From contig NZ_JABWRB020000001.1 in assembly GCF_014268745.2 (NCBI RefSeq), positions 2,294,001 through 2,358,000 on the forward strand: a stretch of 64,000 nt of DNA, read 5' to 3'. The notes under the pieces were generated by a model. That model did not search any database. It saw only the letters and a list, made by a program, of their open reading frames with translations, and had not been told where the DNA came from. This document shows positions 47,946 to 57,195 of the stretch, in pieces. How positions within the stretch are numbered: position 1 is the stretch's first letter; every line of letters starts with the position of its first letter. Source of the stretch: Pseudomonas zanjanensis. GTDB lineage: Bacteria > Pseudomonadota > Gammaproteobacteria > Pseudomonadales > Pseudomonadaceae. A program made the position numbers and the translations under genes.

Positions 47946-48698
47946 ATGAGCAGTCTGAGCAAAATGCTGAGCGTGCTGGACCTTTTCGGCCCGGCCACGC
48001 TGAAGATCGACCCTGATACCATCGCCGAGCGCATGGGCCTGTCACGGGCGACCGTGTACCGCTACGTCAAGGATTTGTGCGATGCCGGCCTGCTGGTTCG
48101 GGTGGATGCCGGCAGCTACGGCCTGGGGCCACGCATCATTGAGCTGGACTGGATGATGCGGCAGTACGACCCGATCCTCGTGGCCGGCCGCGAGTTGATG
48201 CACGAGCTGTCCGATGCCACTGGCCTGGCGGTGTTCGCCAGCGTTTTCTACGACGGCCGCATCATCAACACCTACATCGCCGAACCCAGCGACACCTACC
48301 AGTTCTCATTCGGCCGCGGCCAGCCGCTGCCGTTCTTTCGCGGTGCGCAATCCAAAGTGTTGATCGCTTTCCAGAAGGGTCGACGCCTGCAACGCCTGTT
48401 CGAAGAGCACCTGGCCAACGACCCCCACGGCAGCTATGACTGGGCAAGCTTTTCCAAGGCCGCGAAAAAGATCCGCAAGGACGGCTATTGCATGACCCAC
48501 GACGAACTCAACCTGGGGCTCACCGGTATCGCGGCGCCGATCGTCAACCCCGAACTCGACGACGTGGTTGGCAGCCTGTCGGCCGTCGGCAGCACCGACA
48601 GCTTCAAGCTGCTGCGCCAGGAAACCGTGATTGAAATGGTGATGGACACGACACGGCGGATTGCCGAGCGGATGCAGAATCCGCCTGCGGTTGGCTAG
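47946..48698 (+). CDS. IclR family regulator of the nine-gene operon
   Basis: 250 residues from ATG 47946, with TAGGAG upstream. The helix-turn-helix is in DTIAERMGLSRATVYRYVKD; the effector domain includes GLAVFASVFYDGRIINTYIA, LPFFRGAQSKVLIAF and DGYCMTHDELNLGLTGIAAP. IclR proteins commonly control aromatic acid degradation. Divergence from the ThDP enzyme gene makes it the likely regulator. An upstream ATG at 47898 gives a 16-residue non-family extension. Confidence 0.88.
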   Translation: MSSLSKMLSVLDLFGPATLKIDPDTIAERMGLSRATVYRYVKDLCDAGLLVRVDAGSYGLGPRIIELDWMMRQYDPILVAGRELMHELSDATGLAVFASVFYDGRIINTYIAEPSDTYQFSFGRGQPLPFFRGAQSKVLIAFQKGRRLQRLFEEHLANDPHGSYDWASFSKAAKKIRKDGYCMTHDELNLGLTGIAAPIVNPELDDVVGSLSAVGSTDSFKLLRQETVIEMVMDTTRRIAERMQNPPAVG

Positions 48699-48734
48699 AA
48701 AGCACAGACACTGCTCACTCAAGAGAAACACTGT

Positions 48735-48834
48735 CCCTGTGGCGAGGGAGCTTGCTCCCGCTGGGTCGCGCAGCGGCCCCTCTTTTTTGGGCCTGCTACG
48801 CAGTCCAGCGGGAGCAAGCTCCCTCGCCACAGGG
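48735..48834. repeat. REPIN between IclR and porin genes
   Basis: Arms CCCTGTGGCGAGGGAGCTTG and AAGCTCCCTCGCCACAGGG are inverted copies. It lies between convergent genes and is nearly identical to the REPIN at 54794, including the loop CCCCTCTTTTTTGGGCCTGC. Confidence 0.9.
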
Positions 48835-48854
48835 TTTATCGAACAGCCCTGGCC

Positions 48855-50180
48855 TCAGAACGGCACGGCCACCGTCACCTGGCTGTAGACGTTGGTGCCA
48901 TTGCCGCTCACTTGATTGCCCCCCGTCGTTGCGTCCCGATCCGGCTTGTAGAGGCCGATCAGCGGCGTGACGATCAAATGTTCGTTCACCGCCCATTCGG
49001 CGTACAGGTCCAACTCGCGGGCATCCAGGTCCAGCGCGTTGTCTTTACGCACGGTGTTGTAGTCGAAGTACAGCGCACCGAGGGTCAGGTTCTCCAACGG
49101 CTTGGCTGTCAGGCCGACATGATGAATGCCCGTGTTGCTGTTGAAGGGCCCGGCATAATTACCCGCGACTTCGCCCTGGAACCAAGTGCCATAACCGGTG
49201 CTCTGCCCGGTGAACAGCGAATCCCACTTCTGCGAATAGCGGGTGTAGCGGTACGTCAGCTTGGGGGCCCAGGCGAGCTCGGCAAAGGTGTAGCCGGCCT
49301 CGGCGTACCAGGCGTTCTGCGGGCCGGCGTCCTTGTCTTGCCAAGCGTATTCGAACGCCAGGCTCGCATTTTCAATGCCGGCGTCACCTTCACCGCGAAG
49401 ACTGTAGACATCCATGCCCTTGCGTTGCCGCTGGAAATCGCTGGCCCACCGGTCATTCACATCCAGGCCGTGGATCCAGGTCAACCCCAAGGTCCCGGCC
49501 TTGGCGGTGTAGTCCAGCGTGCCGGCGGCCAGTTCGGTTTCGGCCTGGGCGCGGTTGTCGGACTTGAGCCACACCACGCTGCCATGCAGCCCCTCCTGCC
49601 CACCCAGGCGCAACACGGCGGTCTGATCGAACGCGTGCCGGGCCGCCAGGTAATAGGCGCCACCGCGATTCAAGCGACCGTCGGCAGGCCCTTTGCCCAG
49701 GTTCGGCCCGTCATCGTTGATCAAAAAGCCCCTGCCCAGCTTGACCACCTGGCGACCGCCGGAGATATCGACACCGTCCTGCCCCAGCACGGGGAACAGG
49801 TCGGCGGAGCGCCACCCCAGGTACGCGTCTTCGATCTTCGTCGTGCGCTCGCTGCCCAGCGAATTGCCGGCCGCGTCGCCATCGCCCCAGGTGGCGGAAC
49901 TGACCAGGCTGAACGCACCGTAGACGGTGCCATGGCCGGCCAGGCCCTGGTCGCCGCTGACGCCATACTTGATGAAACCTTCGCGCCAGGTTGAACCGCC
50001 GGGCCTGCCGTCGTAGTTCTTGCGACTGTTGAAATGGCCGAACACTGCCAGCAGGTCGGCGTTGAAATGCGTGTCGTCATCGGCATACAACTCATAGGCC
50101 TGGACCTGAGTCGCGGCGCAAAGCGCCAGCGTACAGGCCAGGCCACTGCCGAAAATTTCCATACGCGATAGGTTCCGCAT
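48855..50180 (-). CDS. Outer-membrane beta-barrel porin
   Basis: 441 residues with a signal peptide (IFGSGLACTLALCAATQVQA) and a final Phe (TVAVPF), the outer-membrane insertion mark. The body is rich in alternating aromatic strands such as AWYAEAGYTFAELAWAPKLT and FDYNTVRKDNALDLDARELD, like alginate-export or DUF1302-type porins; no specific family is certain. It lies 83 bases after the aminotransferase gene on the same strand and may be the outer-membrane channel for that pathway's substrate. Confidence 0.8.
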   Translation of the reverse strand: MRNLSRMEIFGSGLACTLALCAATQVQAYELYADDDTHFNADLLAVFGHFNSRKNYDGRPGGSTWREGFIKYGVSGDQGLAGHGTVYGAFSLVSSATWGDGDAAGNSLGSERTTKIEDAYLGWRSADLFPVLGQDGVDISGGRQVVKLGRGFLINDDGPNLGKGPADGRLNRGGAYYLAARHAFDQTAVLRLGGQEGLHGSVVWLKSDNRAQAETELAAGTLDYTAKAGTLGLTWIHGLDVNDRWASDFQRQRKGMDVYSLRGEGDAGIENASLAFEYAWQDKDAGPQNAWYAEAGYTFAELAWAPKLTYRYTRYSQKWDSLFTGQSTGYGTWFQGEVAGNYAGPFNSNTGIHHVGLTAKPLENLTLGALYFDYNTVRKDNALDLDARELDLYAEWAVNEHLIVTPLIGLYKPDRDATTGGNQVSGNGTNVYSQVTVAVPF

Positions 50181-50263
50181 GGCTGGAGCTCCTTGTGCTG
50201 CGCCTTTTGAAGGCTGTTTTTATATTCAGGGAGCCGGCACGGCATACCGCGCCGGCTTACAGA

Positions 50264-51613
50264 TCAGCGGCAGTCGGCGAGCGCACCGTCCAACGCACCG
50301 ACCATCAGGGCGGCCTCGTCGCTGGTGAGGGTCAGCGGCGGAGACATCACGATCTTGTTGCCAATCGGGCGCACCAATACGCCGGCCCGACGCGCTTGCT
50401 CGGCGATGCGCGAGGCCAGGCCGTTGGCGGGGTCAAGCGGCTCGCGGGTGACCTTGTCCGCCACCAGGTCCACGGCGATCATCAAGCCCTTGCCTCGCAC
50501 TTCGCCCACCACCGCGTAACGTTCGGTCAACGGCTGCAATTGCTCCAGCAATTGGGCACCGACTTTCCCGGCATTGCCCGGCAAGTCCTCGGCCTCGACG
50601 ATGTCCAGCACCGCCAGGGCCGCCGCACACGCCGTCGGGTGTCCGCTGTAGGTGTAGCCGTGCATGATCACGTTGCTGAAACCCGGACCGTTTTCGATGG
50701 CATCGACGATGCGCTGGTTGAAGACCGTGGCGCCCATGGGGATGTAACCGGCGGTGATGCCCTTGGCCAGGCACAGCACGTCGGGCGCGACGCCCCAGCC
50801 CCGGCTGCCGAGCATGCAGCCGGTGCGGCCGAACCCGGTGACCACCTCATCGGCGATCAACAGGATGCCGTGGCGGTCGCAGACTTCCCGCAGCCGCTTC
50901 CAGTAATGCGCCGGCGGCACGATCACGCCACCGGCGCCTTGCACCGGTTCGGCAATCAACGCGGCAATGGTCTGCGGGCCGAGCAGCGCGATCTGTTCTT
51001 CCAGCTGGCGAATGCAGTGAGCGGTCAGTTCTTCTGGATCGCGGCAGTCCCAGGGGTTGCGGTACAACCACGGCGTATCGAGCAGATGACAGCCGGCCAA
51101 CAGCGGCCCATGGTTGTAGTGATACACGCCGTTGCCACCCACTGAGGTGCCGCCCATGTGCACGCCATGGTAGCCATTGCGCAACGACAGGAAACGCGTG
51201 CGCCCTGGCTCGCCGCTGGCGATCCAGTATTGGCGGGCCATTTTCAGGGCCGTCTCGACCGCATCGGAACCACCGGAACTGAACAGCACCCGCGCCATGT
51301 TTTCCTGGGCGAACATCGACGTCAGCCGCTCGGCCAGGTCGAACACCCGTGGATGGGCAATGCCGTCGAAGGTCTGGTAATAAGCCAGTTCGTCCATCTG
51401 CGCGGCGATGGCCGCCTTCACCGAAGGTCGGTTATGGCCCACGTTGACGTTCCACAGGCCACCGACACCGTCGAGCATGCGATGCCCCTCGATATCGGTG
51501 ATGTAGTTGCCGTCGCCACGGGCGATGATCAACGTCTTGGAGCGGTTGGCGGGCGCCGAAGAACTCATCGGGTGCCAGAACTTCTTCTGTGCTGTCTTGT
51601 AGTGCTCGTACAT
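50264..51613 (-). CDS. Class III aminotransferase (omega-amino acid/amine:pyruvate)
   Basis: 449 residues. GGLWNVNVGHNRPSVKAAIA, FSSGGSDAVETALKMARQYW, LIADEVVTGFGRTGCMLGS and the PLP lysine region LCLAKGITAGYIPMGA are standard for class III enzymes. It resembles omega-amino acid:pyruvate and polyamine (SpuC-type) aminotransferases, moving a terminal amino group to pyruvate and giving an aldehyde for the neighbouring dehydrogenase. ATG 51611-51613 has GAGG upstream; an ATG at 51628 overlaps the previous stop (ATGA) and is a real alternative. Confidence 0.88.
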   Translation of the reverse strand: MYEHYKTAQKKFWHPMSSSAPANRSKTLIIARGDGNYITDIEGHRMLDGVGGLWNVNVGHNRPSVKAAIAAQMDELAYYQTFDGIAHPRVFDLAERLTSMFAQENMARVLFSSGGSDAVETALKMARQYWIASGEPGRTRFLSLRNGYHGVHMGGTSVGGNGVYHYNHGPLLAGCHLLDTPWLYRNPWDCRDPEELTAHCIRQLEEQIALLGPQTIAALIAEPVQGAGGVIVPPAHYWKRLREVCDRHGILLIADEVVTGFGRTGCMLGSRGWGVAPDVLCLAKGITAGYIPMGATVFNQRIVDAIENGPGFSNVIMHGYTYSGHPTACAAALAVLDIVEAEDLPGNAGKVGAQLLEQLQPLTERYAVVGEVRGKGLMIAVDLVADKVTREPLDPANGLASRIAEQARRAGVLVRPIGNKIVMSPPLTLTSDEAALMVGALDGALADCR

Positions 51614-51624
51614 GGTTGCAGTCC

Positions 51625-53046
51625 TCATTCTGTTTCACGCTTGCGTACGTACAGCAGTTGCTGGCCGGTGAACTCCAGCAACCCTTCAAGGCCGAACTCG
51701 ACGCCAAACCCGGACATCTTGCTGCCGCCAAACGGCGTATTCGGCTGGATCTGCGCATGGCAGTTGACCCAGGCCATGCCGCATTCCAGGCGACTGGCCA
51801 GCGCCTGGGCCTGCTCGCTGTCGCTGCCCCAGACCGAACCACCCAGGCCCATGTCGCCGGCATTGGCGCGGCGCAGGACGTCCTCGACATGCTGGTAGGC
51901 AATCAGCGGCAACACTGGGCCGAACTGTTCCTCGTCCACCAGGCGCTGCCCGTCGGTCACATCGGCGACCAACGTCGGCGGGTAGAAAAAGCCCGGGCGG
52001 TCCAGACGGGCACCGCCGCACAACACCCGCGCTCCATGGGCACGGGCATCGGCCACCAGTTCCTCAACCAGCTTCAACTGTTCGAGGTTCTGCACCGGGC
52101 CAAACGTGACCCCAGGCGCCAAGCCGTCACCCACCACCTGACGCTGGGCGATCCGGGCCAGGGCCTGGGCAAAGGCTTCGTACTGGGATTGGTGGATGTA
52201 CAAACGCTTGAGGGCCGCGCAGGTCTGGCCCATGTTCAGGAAGGCCGCCTGGAAAATGTCTTCGGCCACCGCCTCCACCGGGGTTCCGGGCAGCACGATG
52301 GCCGCGTCGTTACCGCCCAGTTCCAGGGTCAGGCGCTTGAGGTTGCCGGCAGCACCGCGCATCACGCTTTGGCCGGTGGCGGTCGAACCGGTGAAGACGA
52401 TTTTCTGGATACCGGCATGGGTCGTGATCGCGCTGCCAAAACCTTGTTCGCCGGTCACGCTATTGATCACCCCTCGAGGCACATGGCGCGCGATGATCTC
52501 CACCAGGCGCAGGGTGCTCAGGGGCGTCAGGCTTGACGGTTTGCTGATCACACAGTTGCCGGCCCGCAACGCTGGCATGATGTGCCAGACGGCGATCATG
52601 AACGGCCAGTTCCAGGGCGTGATCGACGCGACGACGCCCAACGGCTTGCGGTGCAGCTCAATGCGCTGGCTCGGGGTTTCTTCCACCAATTCCACAGGGA
52701 TCTGCTGCTCGGCGGCGTAGCGCGTCCAGGCCACCGCCCCCATCACTTCAGAGAACGCCAGTTCCAGTGGTTTGCCCTGCTCCAGGACAATCAGCCGGGC
52801 CAACGGCTCGGCGTCCTGCTCGATGTCCGCGGCGATGTCCAACAGGCGTTGGCGGCGATTTTCATGGGTGCTGTGGCGCCACTCGACAAAGGCCGCTTGC
52901 GCCGCCTCGACGGCAAGGTCCAGTTGGGCCAGGGAACCGGCCGGACACCGTGCGAACACCGTGGCGGTCGCCGGATTGAGCACATCGAAGTGGCCGTTCT
53001 CGCCGTCGACTCGAATCCCATCGATGAGCATTTGATAATCGTGCAT
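51625..53046 (-). CDS. Aldehyde dehydrogenase (semialdehyde type)
   Basis: 473 residues. ITPWNWPFMIAVWHIMPALR carries the catalytic Asn, LTLELGGNDAAIVL the Glu and FLNMGQTCAALKRLYIH the Cys. Length and motifs fit the succinate-semialdehyde/aminobutyraldehyde group. It would oxidise the aldehyde made by the aminotransferase with which it overlaps or nearly overlaps. The alkaline Ala-rich N-terminus has no targeting signal. Confidence 0.92.
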   Translation of the reverse strand: MHDYQMLIDGIRVDGENGHFDVLNPATATVFARCPAGSLAQLDLAVEAAQAAFVEWRHSTHENRRQRLLDIAADIEQDAEPLARLIVLEQGKPLELAFSEVMGAVAWTRYAAEQQIPVELVEETPSQRIELHRKPLGVVASITPWNWPFMIAVWHIMPALRAGNCVISKPSSLTPLSTLRLVEIIARHVPRGVINSVTGEQGFGSAITTHAGIQKIVFTGSTATGQSVMRGAAGNLKRLTLELGGNDAAIVLPGTPVEAVAEDIFQAAFLNMGQTCAALKRLYIHQSQYEAFAQALARIAQRQVVGDGLAPGVTFGPVQNLEQLKLVEELVADARAHGARVLCGGARLDRPGFFYPPTLVADVTDGQRLVDEEQFGPVLPLIAYQHVEDVLRRANAGDMGLGGSVWGSDSEQAQALASRLECGMAWVNCHAQIQPNTPFGGSKMSGFGVEFGLEGLLEFTGQQLLYVRKRETE

Positions 53047-53131
53047 GACACCTTCCTTTCGCGCGCTGCCGGACCGTCCCGAACGGCAGCGGATTTATTG
53101 TCTGGGTAGATTGATGGGGGCGCGCGGTGCC

Positions 53132-54580
53132 CTAGAGCTTGTGGCTGCCCAACGCCATGAACCGCTCGGGCGAGGCCTTGCGCAATCGGGCGGCGAGGTA
53201 CACGCCGACGATCAGCGCGACGGGAATCACCGCGCAAAGTCCATAGGACAAAAGTTGGCTGGCGCCGGTCAGCACGTCGAAATGAATCACCGCAAGGGCC
53301 AGGACCACCAACAAGGCCAGGCACGAGAAGCCCGGAAGAAGCCGACCGCGCCAGAGCCCCAGCTTCAACTCTGGGTGCGCGCGGAAATAAACCAATACCG
53401 CCGCCGAGGTCAGGGCCATGAGCAGGATCACGCACAGCGTGGCCAGGTTGGAAAACCAGGCGAACAGTTGCAGGATCGGATCGGCATCCAGCGCGGCGAA
53501 GATCAGCACCACCACCGCAGCGATCAGGCTTTGCAGGACCGAGCCCATGTGCGGGCTTTGATGCACGCGATGGGTGGTGCCCAAGCGGCTGTGCAGCAAA
53601 CCGTCACGCCCGATGGCATAGAAGTAACGGGCCGCGGCGTTGTGGAACGCCAGCAGCCCGGCGTAGATGCTGACCATGAACAGCACGCGGATGACCTGGG
53701 TCAGCTGCGGGCCGACAAAGTGGTCGGACATGCCGTAGATGAACGTGGTGGGATCCTGCAGCGCTTGCAGGGTCGGCACGATCTTGTCCGCCCCTACGCC
53801 AATCACCATGGCCCAGACTGACAAGGCATAGAAGCCACCGATCAACAGCACCGAGCTATAGGTGGCGATGGGAATCGTACGGTGCGGATTCCTGGCCTCC
53901 TCGCCGTAGATGGTGGTGGCCTCGAAGCCAATGAACGCCGCGAAGCAGAACAGCAAGCCGATGGATGGCGTACCGCTGAACACATGGCTGCGATCGAACG
54001 AATCGAGGTTGATGCCGCTGTCGCCACCGGTCTTGAGGATGGCGAAATCCAGCGTCAGGATCGCCAGGTATTCGGCAATGACCACCACCGACAGCACCCG
54101 GGCCGACAGGTCGATCTTGCGATAGCCAAGAATCGCGATGCTCGCCATCGCCAGGAGCGAATAGGTCCACCACGGCAAGTCCAGGCCAAAGACGCTGGCC
54201 ATCGTGCCGCTGACCACGCCGCCGAACATGCCGTACAGGCCGATCTGCAGGATGTTATAGGCAAACATCGCCAGCACCCCTGCCGCGCCTCCGGCCAAGC
54301 CCCCCAGGCCGCGAGAGGTGAACGCATAAAAACCACCGGCATTGGTCATGTGCCGGGACATGGCGGTGTAGCCCGCCGAAAATGCCAACAACACCAACAG
54401 CGCCAGGAGCAGCAACGCCGGTGTGCCGGCGCCGTTGCCCAGCATGATGCCAATGGGGAAGCCACCAGCGATGACACTCAAGGGGCTCGCCGCCGAAATC
54501 ACGAAGAAGATGATGAAGCCGACACCCAGGGCACCGCGTTTCAACTCCGTCGAGCTGCTGATCGGGAAAGATACGCTCAT
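53132..54580 (-). CDS. APC family amino acid/amine permease
   Basis: 482 residues with about twelve hydrophobic spans. GFIIFFVISAASPLSVIAGG and the GYTAMSRHMTNAGGFYAFTS segment are APC signatures, and FAAFIGFEATTIYGEEARNP is the typical FxGFE region. It probably imports the amine or omega-amino acid processed by the aldehyde dehydrogenase and aminotransferase downstream. First gene of that unit, 85 bases before the dehydrogenase. Confidence 0.9.
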   Translation of the reverse strand: MSVSFPISSSTELKRGALGVGFIIFFVISAASPLSVIAGGFPIGIMLGNGAGTPALLLLALLVLLAFSAGYTAMSRHMTNAGGFYAFTSRGLGGLAGGAAGVLAMFAYNILQIGLYGMFGGVVSGTMASVFGLDLPWWTYSLLAMASIAILGYRKIDLSARVLSVVVIAEYLAILTLDFAILKTGGDSGINLDSFDRSHVFSGTPSIGLLFCFAAFIGFEATTIYGEEARNPHRTIPIATYSSVLLIGGFYALSVWAMVIGVGADKIVPTLQALQDPTTFIYGMSDHFVGPQLTQVIRVLFMVSIYAGLLAFHNAAARYFYAIGRDGLLHSRLGTTHRVHQSPHMGSVLQSLIAAVVVLIFAALDADPILQLFAWFSNLATLCVILLMALTSAAVLVYFRAHPELKLGLWRGRLLPGFSCLALLVVLALAVIHFDVLTGASQLLSYGLCAVIPVALIVGVYLAARLRKASPERFMALGSHKL

Positions 54581-54793
54581 TGTTCTTGACCTTATTGTAT
54601 GAGGCAGTTGTGGCTGGACCGCAGACGCCAGCTTCGCCGACTTCCAAACGCTTATTGTTCTGCTTGCACGCTGGATTCGATGCTAGGCCCTGGCCGAAAC
54701 CCTTCGCTATCCCAAAACGGCAGCATCCGAAGCGCTGCCCCAAAACAGGTCAGGCCAATGCCGGAGTGCTATTCACTCAAGACCGACGACATT

Positions 54794-54891
54794 CTGTGGC
54801 GAGGGAGCTTGCTCCCGCTGGGGCGCGTAGCGGCCCCTCTTTTTTTGGGCCTGCTGCGCAGTCCAGCGGGAGCAAGCTCCCTCGCCACAGG
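54794..54891. repeat. REPIN between permease and chemoreceptor genes
   Basis: Arms CTGTGGCGAGGGAGCTTGCT and AGCAAGCTCCCTCGCCACAG are inverted copies, with a T-rich loop. The rest of the 474-base gap (54581-54793, 54892-55054) shows no gene; it must hold the promoters of the divergent permease and chemoreceptor genes, but none was firmly recognised. Confidence 0.9.
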
Positions 54892-55054
54892 GACGTCGTT
54901 GCCCTAAGTGACCCGCAATTAGCCCACTGTTGGAGCACAACCGCTGCCGATTCGGGATAACGGGAAAGAGCCTCCTGCCGCAAGATAACCTCGCCCACCG
55001 CTCAAACCGTGCTGGGCGCAGAACAATAAAATCCTCACGCAGGAAAACCTCAGC

Positions 55055-57106
55055 ATGTCCTTCACTCGTCTCTCTATCCAATGGCGGATCACGCTCCTGA
55101 GCGGCCTGTGCCTGCTGGCCGTCGTCGGGGCATTGACCGGTGCCTCGCTGTATCAGAGCCAGCAAAGCGCAACGTTGCTCAAGCAGCAAAGCAGTCAACT
55201 GCTGGGGCGCTCGGCCCTGGAAGGTTTGCAGGCACAGGGCCTGGCCCACGGTCAGCGGGTGGAACGGTTTTTCAGCGAAACGGCAATCTATGGGCAAGGT
55301 TTTGCCCAGCAAGTCCTGCAACTGCGCGCCCAGGCGTGGAACGGGCGACTGACACCGGGGCAACTGCGTCGGGACTTGATCGCCGCGACCCGCCAGGCCC
55401 TTCAGAATCGCGAAAAAGTGCTGGGCTTCTACGTGGTGCTGCTTCCCGACGCGCTGGTCGGTGAAGATGCCGGTTTCACCGGCCAACGGGATCTGGCCGG
55501 CAATGAAATAGGTCGCTTTGCCCTGTACTGGTCGCAAAGCCAACCCGGCCATCTGGTGCAAGAAGTGCTCAGCGAAGCCCAGATCAGTGCCAACACCGCG
55601 CCACCGGGCAGCGAGCCGGCCAACGCCTGGTACGTCTGCCCCCAGACCCAAGGGCACACCTGCGTGACCGAGCCCTATGCGATCGAGGTCGAAGGACAGA
55701 AGACGTTGATGAGCAGCATCTCCATACCGCTGCTGGACCAGGGCAAAGTCATCGGTGTCGTCGGCATGGACATCAGCCTCGATACCCTCCAGCAGCTCGC
55801 CGCCAGCCTGGCCAACGACCTGTATCCCGGCCACAGCGAAATCAACATTCTTTCCCCATCCGGGCAAATTGCCGGCCACAGCGGCACCGTGGCGGGTACG
55901 TCTGTCGATGTGCGGCAATCCGTGCAAACCGCTCCGGCAAACGCCCCCTGGCAATTGCAGATACGCGTGCCGGAAACGCTGGTACAAGCGCCGGCCCTGC
56001 ACATGCAGGCCCAGTTGGACGACAAGCATCGCCAGGCCAATTGGTTCAATCTCAGCCTGGGCTTGCTGGCTGCCGGCTTGGGCCTGTTACTCATCTGGCT
56101 CACCGCCTACGGCGTGACCCGGCCGCTGCTGAGGGTGGCGCAGATGCTCGATGCGATTGTCGACGGCGACGGCGATCTCACCCAGCGCCTGCCCGACGAC
56201 CGTCACGATGAATTGGGCCATCTGGCCCAGGGCTTCAATCGTTTTCTCGATAAACTGCAGCCCATCATCCGCGATATCCAGCAAGCCTCCCTCGACACCC
56301 GCAACACCGCCGACACCTCGGCGCAGGTGGCCCGGGAAGTCAGCGCGGGCATGCACACGCAGTACCGGGAAGTCGAACTGGCGGCAACCGCCTTGCATGA
56401 AATGAGCACCAGCGCACAGGAAGTGGCGCGCCATTCCCACCAGGCGGCCGATGCCGCCACCGTCGCCGAAAACGCTAGCCGATCAGGGCGGGAACTATTC
56501 GCCAACGCGGTCAACAGCATCGACAGCCTCGACCGCTGCCTGGAAACCACCCTCGAGCAAGTGCAGGCACTGGCCGGCAACAGTCAGCACATCGGCCAGG
56601 TGTTGGATGTGATTTGTGCGATTGCCCAGCAGACCAACCTGCTGGCATTGAATGCCGCCATCGAGGCCGCCCGCGCTGGCGAACAGGGCCGTGGCTTCGC
56701 GGTGGTGGCCGACGAAGTCCGGCATCTGGCGAGCAATACGCAGAATTCGGTCGAACAAATACGCTCGGTGATCGAAGCATTACAGCAACTGAGCCAGGAC
56801 GTCGTGCACAGCACCCAGTCGAGCCGCGAGCTGGCCAGGGACAGCGTCGTTCAAGTCGATAAGACCCAGGCGGCGCTGCAGCGCATCACCGATGCCGTGG
56901 AAGTGATCGAACACATGAACCAGCAGATCGCCAGCGCGGCCCTGGAGCAAAGCGCTGTCGTGGAAGACATCAGCCATCGCGTCAGTGACATTCGCGGCAT
57001 CAGTGAAACCTTGACCAGCCGCATGGAGGAAGCCTCGCAGGCGAGCCACTCGTTGCATGCCATGGCCAACCACCAGCAGCAGTTGGTGGGGCATTTTCGG
57101 ATCTGA
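55055..57106 (+). CDS. Methyl-accepting chemotaxis protein, dCache type
   Basis: 683 residues. TM1 is at about 11-33 ([18 protein letters not shown]), a periplasmic dCache sensor spans about 34-325, TM2 is [20 protein letters not shown], and a HAMP domain ([20 protein letters not shown]) follows. The signalling hairpin tip [20 protein letters not shown] and [15 protein letters not shown] is canonical. The CheR pentapeptide is absent. It may sense the substrate of the adjacent amine operon; it recalls the McpU/TlpQ polyamine receptors, but I could not confirm binding residues. AGGAAAA precedes the ATG. Confidence 0.92.
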   Translation: MSFTRLSIQWRITLLSGLCLLAVVGALTGASLYQSQQSATLLKQQSSQLLGRSALEGLQAQGLAHGQRVERFFSETAIYGQGFAQQVLQLRAQAWNGRLTPGQLRRDLIAATRQALQNREKVLGFYVVLLPDALVGEDAGFTGQRDLAGNEIGRFALYWSQSQPGHLVQEVLSEAQISANTAPPGSEPANAWYVCPQTQGHTCVTEPYAIEVEGQKTLMSSISIPLLDQGKVIGVVGMDISLDTLQQLAASLANDLYPGHSEINILSPSGQIAGHSGTVAGTSVDVRQSVQTAPANAPWQLQIRVPETLVQAPALHMQAQLDDKHRQANWFNLSLGLLAAGLGLLLIWLTAYGVTRPLLRVAQMLDAIVDGDGDLTQRLPDDRHDELGHLAQGFNRFLDKLQPIIRDIQQASLDTRNTADTSAQVAREVSAGMHTQYREVELAATALHEMSTSAQEVARHSHQAADAATVAENASRSGRELFANAVNSIDSLDRCLETTLEQVQALAGNSQHIGQVLDVICAIAQQTNLLALNAAIEAARAGEQGRGFAVVADEVRHLASNTQNSVEQIRSVIEALQQLSQDVVHSTQSSRELARDSVVQVDKTQAALQRITDAVEVIEHMNQQIASAALEQSAVVEDISHRVSDIRGISETLTSRMEEASQASHSLHAMANHQQQLVGHFRI

Positions 57107-57107
57107 T

Positions 57108-57141
57108 TACACAATTTCACAGAGCGCCTACAAAGCTTCAC
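57108..57141 (+). promoter_or_regulatory. Direct repeats upstream of the RND operon
   Basis: TACACAATTTCAC at 57108-57120 and TACAAAGCTTCAC at 57129-57141 match at 10 of 13 positions with a 21-base period, two DNA turns. This is the form of an OmpR-type response-regulator site. It starts right after the chemoreceptor stop and lies 55-88 bases before the adaptor ATG. Confidence 0.5.
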
Positions 57142-57195
57142 CCCTGCCGCAGGCCTCGGTCCCTACCATGGGCGGCTCAATCGTGGGGAAGCACC

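Noticed and set aside
48780..48800. Intrinsic terminator at the T-run
   Set aside because: The T-run is part of the REPIN loop and recurs identically at 54.84 kb; no stem directly precedes it.
54940..54960. FliA (sigma-28) promoter for the chemoreceptor gene
   Set aside because: GCCGATTC resembles the -10 box, but no acceptable -35 element lies about 15 bases upstream.
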